Below are positions 11,563 to 22,804 of a DNA stretch of 64,000 nt, piece by piece. The stretch comes from Galeopsis tetrahit. Lineage: Eukaryota; Streptophyta; Magnoliopsida; Lamiales; Lamiaceae. Location: positions 1,984,001-2,048,000 of the forward strand of contig OY776132.1 of the NCBI GenBank assembly GCA_963675135.1, in the 5' to 3' direction. A program made the position numbers and the translations under genes. Position 1 is the first letter of the stretch. Each line of letters opens with the position of its first letter. Below the pieces are notes generated by a model. The model was not told the origin of the DNA. It saw only the letters and a program-made list of their open reading frames with translations, and did not search any database.

Positions 11563-11755
11563 ACGTTCACATTTCCGGTGATTAATTCAGCTTTCGAGAT
11601 TGCAACGGTGATCACGGGAGCTGAGCTGGCTGTTTCCACAAAGAAAGCATTGGACAACGGGAATACTCCGAACTCGCCTCCTGTGCCTTGTACTGAAGTT
11701 TGAGCTGATGGAGAGTTTACATGGATCTTGGACAAAGATGCTGCTGCAAAACTCT
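11563..11755 (+). pseudogene. unrecognised coding fragment (AFEIATVITGAELA...)
   Basis: It reads FPVINSAFEIATVITGAELA, continues KKALDNGNTPNSPPVPCTEV, then hits TGA at 11701-11703 and goes on in the same frame as ADGEFTWILDKDAAAKL. It is homologous to the 10795-10960 block, and more distantly to 1810-1970 and 15418-15600. Protein-level conservation (PCT.V, GE.TW.LDKDA) is better than expected for neutral flank, which suggests the remnant of a real exon or neighbouring gene duplicated with the NLR units. Family unknown. Confidence 0.4.
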
Positions 11756-12128
11756 AATCTCATTGTGCCTTATTAAGTTGTTTGTATTGTTAGCTCTGTA
11801 ATGTTTTTGTATTGATATATATATATATAATGCTAATATTGATATGCTAGCTGTACTTCTGGTTTTAATAATAATCTGTACTTGACAGTTTTGGCCATTG
11901 TGGGACGTGGTTTTATTAGTAAACGCATGTTTACATGGATCTTGGACAAAGATGCTGGACACTCTAATCTCATTGTGCCTTCTTATTAAGTTGTTTTTGT
12001 ATTGATATATATATATATATATATAATGCTAATATTGATATGATAGCTGTACTTCTGGTTTTAATAATAATCTGTACTTGACAGTTTTGGCCTTTGTGAG
12101 ATGTGGTTTTATTAGTAAACGAATGTTT
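11715..12128 (+). repeat. imperfect tandem duplication of about 200-215 bp
   Basis: Unit 1 (11715-11929) and unit 2 (11930-12128) both begin TTTACATGGATCTTGGACAA. They run through an (AT)n microsatellite, TAATGCTAATATTGATATG, CTTCTGGTTTTAATAATAAT and TTTTATTAGTAAACG. They differ in AT-repeat length and small indels. Confidence 0.8.
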
Positions 12129-12318
12129 AATGCATGCATGATACAAGTTGAAGTAATTAATTATAAAAAATAAAAAGTCAACATCTCGAAAATAGCATAC
12201 CTTAGTACTACCTTATTACTATCTCATTAGCCAGCTGGTTTTCAGAAATCACCAGATCCTACATTCATATCTGCAACTTTTCGAGAGAGACAGAGCAAGA
12301 TAGTCAACTTTTTGTTAG
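12110..12318 (+). promoter_or_regulatory. conserved 5' flank of the intact NLR gene
   Basis: Same 5' block as upstream of 3790 and 7699 (AGTAAACGAATGTTTAATG, GCCAGCTGGTTTTCAGAAAT, GACAGAGCAAGATAG), ending at ATGGCAGCAGG. It probably contains the core promoter and leader of the intact gene. Confidence 0.4.
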
Positions 12319-15101
12319 ATGGCAGCAGGTTATGCAGCTCTGCTTTCTCTGTTCCACACCTTAAATCACATCAAACAACATCCCCGCCCGCCGATTTCTC
12401 TCGACCAATCTCAGGTGCACTCTCTCACCCAAAATCTCACTTTCTTGCAACACTTTCTTGAACGATATCCCACCTACGAAGACGACGAGTTGGAGAGACG
12501 CATCGCCGCTGCAGCTTATGCAGCTGAAGATGTAATTGAAACCCGTATTGTGGATCAAATTCAACATGCTACATCCACAAGTGATAATAGCGTTGACTTG
12601 TATGGAGATCTAGAAAGAGTGATACAAGACATGGATTTGATCAAGAGAGACGTGATGGAGATCATCCAACAGAAGGTCATGATGACACCCCAAGATGCAC
12701 ATCTACATAAAAATTCTTCAGTTTCTACTGCTTCCACGTGGCAGGGCAGCACCACGACTGTGTTTGATGATGCCATGATTTACCAAGTTCTGGATAAGCT
12801 CACCGGAGAACAAGGCGGTCTCAACATCATCCCCATTGTAGGAATGGGTGGAAGCGGTAAGACTACTTTTGCTACAAATATTTACGAAAAGCCACTTATT
12901 GTACAATACTTTGACGTTCGGGCTTGGGTTACAATTTCCCAAGAGTATAGTAGGAGAAATATTTTACAACGTCTTTGTCAAGAGGTTATAGGGAGCAATA
13001 ATGTTTTGAGTGAGATGAGTGAAGATGAAATAGGACTTGTTTTATACCAACATTTATGTGGTAGAAGGTATTTCATTGTGTTGGATGACATATGGAGTGT
13101 TGAGGCCTGGAATATGATGAAGTACTACTTCCCTGATGATAACAATGGAAGTAGAATCATGATAACCACTAGGCTCTCAAATTTAGCTTTCGGGTTGAGT
13201 GGTTGTCATGGCTTTCAAATGCAGTTTCTAGATGAGGATAAGAGCTGGGATTTGCTTTGCAAAACTGTGTTTGGCAATCTAGATTGCCCGATTGAATTGG
13301 AGAACACTGGAAAGGAAATTGCAAGAAAATGTAGAGGGCTTCCTTTGTCAATAGGTGTGATTGGAGGGCTTTTAAGAAAATCCAACATGACACGAACCTA
13401 TTGGATGCATACTTTAGAGAATCTAAGTTTCATCATTAATTTGGAGAACGATGAATATACCTTACGAATATTGCGCACAAGCTATAAGGAATTGTCGATT
13501 CATCTAAAGCCATGTTTTTTGTACATGGGAATTTTTCCAGAAGATGAGGAAATCAAAACGTCTGTGCTCATCAGATTGTGGGTTGCTGAAGGAATTGTGA
13601 GACCAAATGATGAAAAAAGCTTAGAAGAGGTTGCAAAAGAGTACTTGAAGGAACTCGTTGACAGAAACCTCATTTTAGTTGCGAAATTGAGGTGGGATGG
13701 AGAAGCAAAAGTGTGCAAAATTCATGATTTGTTGAGGGATGTATGCTTGAGAGAAGCACAGATGCAAAAGTTCTTTTGTGTGCTAAGGCAGCAGAAAGAA
13801 TACATTCCACAAGGCATAAATTTGGAACGCCGTATTTGTATTAATCCTGAAAAAGCAGTCAATCAATATTCCCCTGAATTCGTCGATGCTGTGGAATCTG
13901 CGTCGCTCACCCGCTCTTTCCTTTATATAATCGAAGCCTATTTAAGTAGGTTTGAGGCTTCACCGTCACTTCGCTTTAGATTGCTGAGGGTATATTCACC
14001 AGTTGATGAATATAAAAGCAGTGTCATAGACTCTAACAATGCTATTTTTGAGCAAGCTAACTTGCGGTACCTTTCTCTTGAATTTAATTCTGAGGATGCA
14101 ATAACAAGAATGCTTTCTTTTTGCCCTCTCCTTTGGAATCTACAGACACTTAAGGTTTACTATGTCCATTCCCTTGAGCTTACATTTGAAATATGGAAGA
14201 TACCTCTACTTAGACATGTTATATTCTTCTCCAGTGTTGTGGTCCCAGATCCTCCCAATGGGGAAGACAACTTTGTCTTGAAAAACTTACAGACACTCTC
14301 GGGTATATTGAATTTGAAGTTTAGTGAAGAGGTGGTAAAGAGAATACCCAATATCAAGAAATTGAAACTCACATATGGATGTGATGATGAACCTGATGAT
14401 TTCTGTCTCCACAATCTTTGTCGTTTACAAAAGTTGGAAGACATGAGTCTTAAATTCCGCCTTACTTCCAAAGTTATTAGGAGGAATTTCGTGAGCTTTC
14501 CACATTCCCTCGTGAAGTTGAGTTTATTTGGGACCCAGCTCAGTTGGGAGGAGTTGAATATAAGGATAGGTTCATTGCCCCTTCTTCAATTTCTCAAACT
14601 AGATTACAAAGCCTGCAGGGGAGCCAAGTGGGAAACAGTTGAAGGGCAGTTCTGCAGCCTCAGAATCTTGGAAATTAAAATGTCTAATGATCTGAAATAC
14701 TGGGAGACGGAGGATTGCACCCACTTTCCACGTCTTGAGTACCTTCACTTATTGTTTATGCGGAAATTTAAGGAGATTCCTTCGAATATAGGAGACATAC
14801 CAACGCTCAAGCGCATTCAAATATCAAGCTGTAGAAAATCTGCTTTAGATTCTGCGAAAAGAATTAAAGAGGAGCAAGAGGAGAATGGGAATGAAGACCT
14901 TCAAGTCATAATTGATGGTGGTACGTAACAACTTAACAACAATTTCTAAATTTGAAGTGTTTTTCCATGTTGGATATAAATTTGAACAACATAACTATTC
15001 CGTTGGATATATATCTCATGACTTATCTGTATGCAGATTTATTTTATGATGATGAAGATGAAGAAGACTCACAGGAGGAAGGAGAAAAAGAAGAAGATTG
15101 A
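12319..15101 (+). CDS. intact CC-NB-ARC-LRR immune receptor (R1/Rx type)
   Basis: Predicted intracellular NLR receptor that senses pathogen effectors and triggers defence and cell death; the role is inferred from family. Exon 1 is 12319-14920. A phase-1 donor G|GTACGT and acceptor TATGCAG lead to exon 2, 15037-15101, giving about 888 residues. CC domain: residues 1-150 (YAALLSLFHTLNHIK, AEDVIETRIVDQI). NB-ARC: P-loop GMGGSGKTT 175-183, kinase-2 FIVLDDIW 252-259, GLPL 340-343, CFLYMGIFPED near 398, IHD at the MHD position 468-470. LRRs run from about 540 to 850. The P-loop carries Ser where sisters have Ile, still a valid Walker A (GxxxxGKT). Exon 2 adds an acidic tail (DLFYDDEDEEDSQEEGEKEED). 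Without splicing, the frame would end four residues later at TAA 14926-14928. This is the best complete gene of the array. Confidence 0.9.
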
Positions 15102-15690
15102 GTTGTCTCGGATGTACACTGTAAGTCCGTAACGACAAAACTATTGAATCGTCTTCCTCTGTTCCAAATTGTGTCTCATATCCTATCCCAACTTTATCAG
15201 TACACATCATGTGTTTGTTTGTAAATACATTCTTTACACACGTGTATTTGTGTAATTGGAGTAGCAAATGGAGCAAAGTTTAGAATAGAGGATCTTGTTT
15301 GTCCAAGATAATTGCCAATGTCTTCGGATTTTCTTCTTTCAACGTGCCTACTTTACTGCAAAATATGCAAAACATGAATACTGTAATAAATCCTAAATGG
15401 GAACAGGAAATGAAAATTAGTGTTAGCTGATTCTGCTTTCCTTAATGACAGTATGCTGATTCTCTCAATTCAATATGCGTCTAAGATAGCGTTGGGCACC
15501 AGGAATACTCGAGATCGACTCGTCTGCCTTGCACTGAAGTTGCAGCTGAAGGAGATCGAGCTTGCATTGTTCTAGGACAAATTAACTACTGCAAATCTCT
15601 TAATGCAGAACCATGCATTCTGTGTATTGTGCTGGATTTATACTTGCTATATTACACTTGCTAAGTTGTTTGTATTGTTAGCTATTTAAT
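15102..15690 (+). repeat. NLR 3' flank copy 5
   Basis: This flank closely matches 1500-2000, including GTGTTAGCTGATTCTGCTTT, CTTAATGACAGTATGC, GCGTTGGGCACCAGGAATAC and GCACTGAAGTTGCAGCTGAAG. The coding-like block present at 10795 is frameshifted here. It ends near TTGTTAGCTATTTAATGTGAG, where homology to the array stops. Confidence 0.65.
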
Positions 15691-15820
15691 GTGAGAAACT
15701 CACATTAACGTCGTTGACCCCATTCCTTACGTTTCAATATGTTCACGAAGCTCGTTCTTGTTTGCATGCCATGGCAAGTTTACAACTCTGTTTTATTTCC
15801 CTTATTATGTTTGCTAGCAG

Positions 15821-16372
15821 CAGCAGATGCAAAGAACTATGAACAAGAGGAGCAAGAGGAGAATGGGAATGAAGACCTTCAAGTTCAAATTTATGGTGGT
15901 ACGTAGCAACTTAACAATCCGTAGCTCATATCATTCATATTTATCACCACAATCTTGAATTGATCACATTTTTTCTACTTAATATTTCCTTCCTCAACAT
16001 CATTCCTACTTTTTTTTTCTTTTTTCATATTATGTAATAAGAAGTAATTAGATATTTATCCTGCAGCTATTCGAGATGTTTCTTAAATCATTAATAATGG
16101 AAGAAAGTGTCTTTGAATTTTTGGCATTGAGTTATTTCTTGATCTTCATATCTCCCAAAGATTAAGCAACATCATAACTTTTCGAGCATCACTCTTGCAA
16201 TTTTTCTGATGCATGATAAATTGATGTATGCCTTATGACTTATCTGTAAGCAGCAATTTACCACTTGGAAGAAGAAGAAGAAAGAGAAAGAGAAGGAGAA
16301 GGAGAAGAAGATTCATTTTCCGATGAAGATGAAGAAGAAGAAGAAGAAGAAACATCAGACGAAGATTCCTAG
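15821..16372 (+). pseudogene. orphan NLR C-terminal exons with long acidic tail
   Basis: Exon A (15821-15898) reads EQEEQEENGNEDLQVQIYG, the usual end of the NLR LRR exon, and ends in the phase-1 donor G|GTACGT. After an intron, acceptor TAAGCAG (ending 16253) joins exon B 16254-16372. Exon B codes for a 39-residue acidic tail (AIYHLEEEEERER..., then FSDEDEEEEEEETSDEDS) and ends at TAG 16370-16372. The rest of the LRR, NB-ARC and CC are absent. These could be leftover exons of a deleted copy, or alternative 3' exons of the 12319 gene about 0.9 kb upstream. Confidence 0.55.
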
Positions 16373-16909
16373 AAGAAAAAAGAAGATCAAGGTGAGGTTG
16401 TCTGGAATGAAGAGGTAGATCAAATTGTGTCAAACAAAGAAGATGATGAAATATTGAAATGTAATAACAAAAGTACTTGCTTTATCTTTTTCTAATTTAG
16501 TAGCAATATTAACTACAACTCTGATTTTTCTAGTTTCAAAACCATTTTGTAGCAATATTAACTACAACTATTAATTCATTCTCTTTTTAGGTCTCATTGA
16601 GTTCCTCTGCCCCTTCTCCCTACACTTGGAATATTGTTGGAATTGAAGGGTTGATTTTCAGACGCGCGATTCCACTCGAACAAATGTCAGTACCGATGTC
16701 GTTTGCAATTTATGATATTGATTTATTACCTTATTATTATCGTATTTATCTTGTTCAGCTAGAGACTTGAAACTTATGGGTTATGTAACCAGACCTATTC
16801 AAATTGTGTTGGAGAAGCTTCATTTTTTTTTCTCATGAAATAACTAGTATTTTAGAATTGAAAATAACCCAAATTAAATAGCTTTATTGGACTGTTCATT
16901 GGAACTGTT
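16373..16909 (+). other. no gene; decayed tail-exon continuation and spacer
   Basis: 16374-16460 still resembles the downstream piece of the acidic exon in other copies (GATCAAATTGTGTC, then G|GTAATAAC). The remainder is AT-rich spacer in which I see nothing. Confidence 0.4.
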
Positions 16910-16911
16910 AC

Positions 16912-18660
16912 TCCCTCCATCCATGAAAAGTAGTCACATTAGAGAGGGGCACATGTTTTAAGAAAAAGGTAGATAAAGTAGGGGAAATTATTGTTAAGGT
17001 CATTTCACTAAGAGATTTATGGGCATAGGTTTTTTTTTAAAATCTATTAGAGTCAAAATGGCACCTAATAAGACATTGTTGCCCTTTACCAATTTAAATA
17101 ATTCGAAATTAATAAATATTAATAATTTTGAATTAATGCAGTTCCTAATTATATGCACCTTCCAATTATTAAAAAATTCCTAAAATTAAGCAATTCGAAT
17201 TAATTGTTAATTATTCAAACAAATAAAGTTAAAAAATCTGCAGACATCGTCGGAGAGATTTCAAGGAAAGAAAACCCATTGTTTCCGGCAAAAAGTTCAT
17301 TCAAGAAAATCAACACCGTGAGAAAAGGAAAGAAAATTCATTGTTTGAATATGCATACATATATGAAGATAGATTATGAAGTTTAATATGCACTGAAAAC
17401 GGGGGTACATGCATTTTATATATGTGCATATGTGAAATGCACTATACGATATGCATATATACATGCATACGGTAATGTGCATATCTATAGTTACAGGAAA
17501 ATATGCACATCAAAACATTTTCAAAAGCAACATAAAAAAGGACGATCAGCAAATAAATCCATTTAAATGTTGTAACAAAAAAAGCCAAATAAATCATCAA
17601 AATCACACGAACACTCGAGCACAACAGTACATTTGAAAAAGAAAATCACGGCCAAGCATTTTGACCTGATTTTAGCGATTCCGATGCGAAATCCGCCGTC
17701 TTCTGCAATTTCATCATCCACGCGGCGTCGCTACACACGACCTCCCCGCCGCCCCCTCCATGGCCATGGTCGTCGCCCCCTTCGCCATGGTTGATCTGTT
17801 CTCCGTCGACTCCATCTCCCACGCGGCGTCGCTATAAACCTTCGCCGGAGGTTCGTGGTGGCCGATCTGGCCTTTCGATCTGAGTTTCTGTTGTGCACAT
17901 AGCGATTTCTCTGTGAGCGGAAACCTACTCGGCTTCACTAATTCGAGGGCGGTGGTTTTCCTATTTCACCTCCTTTCTCATCACAGGCCAGAGCAGGGGC
18001 AAACTAATTGTGAATATGATCCATATTAAATAGGATTGAGGTTGGATTAGATCGTGAAAGGTTGAAGAAAAAATAGAGGTAGAAGAAAGAAGAAGGGAAG
18101 AAAAGAAAAGAGGGCAACAATCTGGGCGGACTTGGACGGAATCTGAATACAAAGTGGAGACGAGGACGGGTTCAGGTTTATATGGAAATGGGTCAAATAT
18201 AGTGTGCACGGATCTTACTTGCGTGTGTAGGGTGTATATAAGACTTTTCCTTTTTTTTTTTTAATATGCGCTATAATTGGGGAATTGATGTTTGAATTTA
18301 AATTTCAAATTAAGGTGTAAATCTATTAATTAAGAGGTTATGTTAATATAAAGGGCAAATACGGTTTTTTGACACAAAAATGACCTTATTAGGAAATTTT
18401 AAAAGTTGTATGTTTTAGTTGTTTAATAGTCTATAAAAGTGACCTTATTAGGTAATATTCTCGATAAAGTAGATAAAGTAAGGGTATTATAGGGTATTGT
18501 GGGGTCATTGTGAATAAAGTGATTTTTTATGAATAAAGTTGATGGCAATTTGAGTAATTAAGTGATGATTTAAGGGTGATAGTTTCCAAAAAGGGTATGA
18601 GACTACATTTTGTGGACAAAAAATATATGACAAATGGGACTACTTTTCGTGGACGGATGG
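16912..18660. mobile_element. Stowaway/mariner-type element with a filler insertion
   Basis: The left end CTCCCTCCATCCATGAAAAG (with TA before it) is matched in inverted orientation by CTTTTCGTGGACGGATGG near 18643-18660; both continue into GTAGTC-related sequence. These are the ends of plant mariner/Stowaway elements. AGGTAGATAAAGTAGGGG (left) and AAGTAGATAAAGTAAGGG (right, 18465) flank a central foreign block of about 1.4 kb (17010-18430). That block has its own weak inverted ends: CCTAATAAGACATTG...TTGCCCTTTA near 17070, inverse near 18350-18400. No transposase ORF is present. Confidence 0.5.
17640..17960. other. GC-rich block inside the mobile element
   Basis: A CpG-rich island-like stretch in otherwise AT-rich DNA, with the 16-bp direct repeat CCACGCGGCGTCGCTA at about 17718 and 17821. 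Frames on both strands are short (74 residues on the minus strand) and unrecognised. It looks like captured gene 5' sequence, but the source cannot be named. Confidence 0.35.
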
Positions 18661-19174
18661 ATTATTTTTTATTATGGGTGACAGAGGTATTTGAGAGTTT
18701 AATATACAGTAAGTGGATAAAAGGGTAAGTTATGAACTTATGATTCTTGTTGCCTTTTTGTGTTGTTTCTCCAATTAAAGCTAAAAGGCCAACTGGGCGG
18801 TGATCTCATTAATTCCGGCCCGGGGTGCAAAATAACCGTGGCCACTTTCTTTTCTTGATTTGTTGAAAATTTGGGTTGAAAAATATATATTCTGCCCACT
18901 TTCTTGGGCCCAGGCTATACACCCTCCAGCTTTGTTAAGTATATTTCCCCAATTTATGTACCCCACTCAATGTTGCAAATGTTAGATATACTCCCCTCAA
19001 ATTACCCTAAATACTCTCATTACACTTTTTTTCTTATTTTCTTCCTTCTTCTTCCTCAATTTTCAAAAAATCCTAAAACTAACTCTTCTCTCTCCCCCTC
19101 CCCTCCACCAAACTGCCGCCCCTGCCCACTGTCGGCTCAGCCCCCACCAGTATCGTTGCCCAGCCTCCTCCTCC
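18661..19174. other. no gene; AT-rich spacer
   Basis: Low-complexity and pyrimidine-rich stretches (TTCTTCCTTCTTCTTCCTC, CTCTCTCCCCCTCCCCTCC). The open frame at 18904-19320 has simple-sequence composition and is not credible. Confidence 0.4.
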
Positions 19175-19276
19175 CACTACAAAAAAAATGCGAAATACCG
19201 ACGGAATTTGTTTTCCGTCGGCAATTACAAAAAAATAAAATACGTGTGATTACGTACCGACGGAAATTTTCGTCTC

Positions 19277-19483
19277 TGATAATATTTGAAGAACTCTTCA
19301 TAACAAAATTTATATTCTGAATATCTTCTTGTGCCTAATGAGGCGAGAAGTAATATATATACACATTGGCAGAAAAGAAGCCCTAAACTAAGAAAGTAAA
19401 GTCCATTAATCTACTAACATAATTATCGGGGCTAATCTAACAGAATAGTAGACTAAGTCAGAATAATAAATCTATTCTCAATA
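19277..19483 (-). repeat. 3' LTR of copia 1
   Basis: 207 bp, matching 23318-23523 over its full length. The purine tract lies immediately to the right (minus strand TTGAGGGGGAG). Confidence 0.92.
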
Positions 19484-19490
19484 CTCCCCC

Positions 19491-22400
19491 TCAAGTTGGA
19501 GCGTGAAGATCTCGAACACCCAACTTGCCTCGAAGAAAACGAAGACGATCCGCACCAAGTTCCTTGGTGAAGATGTCGGCAACCTGATTTGTCGTGGAAA
19601 CCATGCATGGTTGAATGTCTTTATTTGCGACGCGTTCTCTAACAAAGTAACAATCCATCTCTACGTGTTTGGTGCGCTCGTGGAATACCGGATTCATGGC
19701 AATGTGACGAGCCGCTTGATTGTCACAAAAAAAAGGAGTAGGACCCGGTTGCACCACCTCAAACTCACGGAGCAACCAACGAAGCCAAATAATCTCACAA
19801 ACCGTAGTGGCAATAGCTCGATATTCCGCCTCCGCGGACGACCGAGAGATGACTGATTGCTTCTTGGTGCGCCAAGAAACGGGGGATCCACCAATTGTGA
19901 TAAGGTAACCAGTAGAGGACCTTCTTGTGAATGGGCAACCTGCCCAATCCAAATCACAATAGCCTTGTAAGGTGAAATCGTCGACGGACGAGAGAAGAAT
20001 ACCTTGTCCGGGTGCGCCCTTCAAGTACCGCAACACCCTATGGGCAGCGTGTAGATGAGACTGGCGAGGCTGTGTCATGAACTGGCTCAACTGGCAGACG
20101 GGAAAAACGATGTCGGGACGCATCACCGTAAGGTAGAGCAAGCGTCCCACTAGACGGTGGTATTGAGAGGCATCAACGAGAGGACTATTATCATCCGGTG
20201 TTAACTTCAAATTTTGTTCCATCGGGATATTACTTGGCCGACTCCCTTGGAGACCACTTTTCTCTAAGATGTCTAAAACATACTTACGTTGGCTTAGGAC
20301 AAACCCCTCTGATGAGCGAGCAACCTCAATGCCTAAGAAATATTTCAGCGGACCCAAGTCTTTGATGCTAAACTTATTATCCAAATATCTTTTGACAAAA
20401 GTAATTTTGTTGGAATCATTCCCAGCCAACAAGACGTCATCAACATATATAAGTGCGGAAACAAATGTAGGCCCTTGTCGAAAAATGAACAAAGAATGAT
20501 TGGCTCGAGATTGGCGGAAACCGATGCAAACAAGAGCTTGGGTGAACTTTTCATACCAATTCCTGGAAGCCTGACGAAGTCCATAAAGGGATTTCTCAAG
20601 TTTACAAACTCGAGTGTCGCCGTCTTTCACAAAACCCTGAGGTATGTGCATGTAAACGTTCTCATGTAAACCACCATGAAGAAAGGCATTGTTTACATCT
20701 AACTGATGAACTATCCAATTCCGTGTAGCGGCAATGGTCAACAAACAACGAACTGTGACCAATTTAGCCACCAGTGCAAATGTCTCACGAAAATCAACAC
20801 CTTCAATTTGAGTAAATCCTTTGGCGACCAACCTTGCCTTATAACGTTCGATATCTCCATTGGGTTTATACTTAATCTTGTAAATCCATTTAGAACCGAC
20901 GGCTTTCTTTCCGGGGGGAGAGACGTCAACTTCCATGTCCCATTGGATTCCAAGGCATCAATCTCCTTTTTCAATGCCTCACGCCACAACGGATCTTTAA
21001 CGACTTGAGAGAAAGACTTTGGCTCGTCACGGGATGTAATGGCCGTTAGGAATGCTTTGTGACCAATCGAAAACTTATCATAATTGATAAAGCGGGAGAG
21101 AGGATATACCACTGAGTTTGCTAGGTTGGCCATAGGTAACTGATGGTTCAGGGACAGAGGTAAGTCAGTGACGTATGATTCAAGGTGCTTGGGGCGTTTT
21201 CGAATTCTCTGACCCTCTCTCGGAACAACAGTCGAAGTGGAAGATGAATTAGAAGCCGGTGTCGGTGCATTAACAACAAGATTTTGGAGAACAACAGTCA
21301 AGTCCAAAGCCTCGGCAGGTGGGACATGGGTGTCGTTCAGTGGAGATGAACGACGAATGAAAGGTCGTGATGTCAGGGGAGCAGCTGGAACCGCGCGAGC
21401 AGGCTGATGTCCACTGACTTGGTCGTGAGCTTCAGTAACAGCAGCTAAAAAATCATCATTGTGAATGCCTTTGAAAGGGAGGATGTCCTCAAAAAATGTA
21501 ACGTCACGAGAGCTATGGAATGTGTAAGTTTGGAGATCAAAAACTCGGTACGCCTTTTGTCCATTCGGATATCCGAAAAAGATGCAAGCCCTTCCTCTTT
21601 CACCAAATTTATCTTTACGGTGATTGTCATGGGCGTATACTAAACAACCAAAAACTCTTAAGTGATCGTATGACGGTTGTTTGTTGAATAAGACTTCAAA
21701 AGGTGTTTTGTTCGAAATAAGGGCGGAAGGAAGTCTGTTGATAATATAGACGGCCGTAAGAACACACTCTCCCCAAAATTCAATAGGCAAACCCGCCTCG
21801 AAACGAAGAGCTCTAGCCACTTCCAAAATGTGTCTGTGCTTGCGCTCCACAACCCCATTTTGTTGTGGAGTATATGTACATGAGCTCTCGAGTAGGATTC
21901 CCTTATATGCACAATGAAGTAGGAAACCTGAAGTTCGGAACTCTACACCATTATCGGAACGAATACGCTTGACGTCACAAGAAAACTGTGTTCTGACCAT
22001 ATTGAGAAAATGAATCAGTTGCCTGGATACTTCCGATTTATTTCGAACAAGGAAGACCCAAACACCCCTGCTGTAATCGTCAACAATTGTCAAAAAATAA
22101 CGTGCACCAGTAAACGTATCACATCTGTAAGGACCCCATATGTCACAATGAATCAATTCAAAAAAATTATTTGTTCTAGTATTACTAAGCGGAAATGACA
22201 GTCTTGTTTGCTTAGCACGCACACACGAATCACAAAATTGATCATTTCTCTCAACATTATTCAAACAAGGAATATGTCGTAATTTCCCACTAGAAGCATG
22301 TCCCAATCGCTGATGCCATATCTTCGGACTACCAACCACAGCCAAAATTGCCCCCACTTGCATGGATGGCTCAAGGTAGTACAGACCATCACGTCGATTA

Positions 22401-22795
22401 CCCAGTCCAATCAACGTCCTTGAGTGTAAGTCCTGAATTACACAAAAATCTGAAAAGAATGTGAATGCACAATTTAATTTTGTGGTGAGACGACTAACAG
22501 AAATAAGATTGCAGTGAAATTGAGGAATGTATAAGACACGACCCAAATGCAGTCCATTATCTAGATTCACTTTGCCAACCGAAAGGACAGGAACAACTTC
22601 ACCATTCGGTATTTTTACGCACGACTCAGAATGATTTATGATGACGTCGATTAATGCACTTTTATCACATGTAATATGTTCAGTAGCACCTGAGTCGATA
22701 ATCCACAAATTCGGTGACTTCGACTTCATACCTGCCATGTTTACGATAGGGCCTGAGGAGTTATTGCCACCATCAATTTCTGAACGCATAAACAA
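19491..22795 (-). pseudogene. copia 1 pol (protease, integrase, RT, RNase H), frameshifted
   Basis: Reading from 22795 leftwards: aspartic protease core LWIIDSGATEHI; integrase zinc region (HQRLGHAS...CDSCVRAKQ) and catalytic core (CDIWGP, RSDNGVEF, TPQQNGVVERKH); then reverse transcriptase. The frame breaks at the run of six G at 20913-20918. One more base would restore the usual LPPGKKAVGSKW. RT continues with the catalytic YVDD (ALIYVDDVLLAG), then RNase H (CDNQAARHIAMNP), and ends at 19491. Apart from the homopolymer slip the pol domains look intact. Confidence 0.9.
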
Positions 22796-22804
22796 GCTTA
22801 ATCT

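Noticed and set aside
11815..12025. AT-rich runs as a possible origin or matrix attachment site
   Set aside because: Simple AT microsatellites within a local duplication; nothing beyond composition supports a function.
17714..17938. 74-residue minus-strand frame in the GC-rich block
   Set aside because: No recognisable motif, and the frame exists because the patch is GC-rich and stop-poor. The plus strand has equally plausible short frames.
18904..19320. 138-codon frame before copia 1
   Set aside because: Low-complexity Ser/Pro/Leu composition from pyrimidine tracts, and it crosses the CACTA end and the copia LTR boundary.
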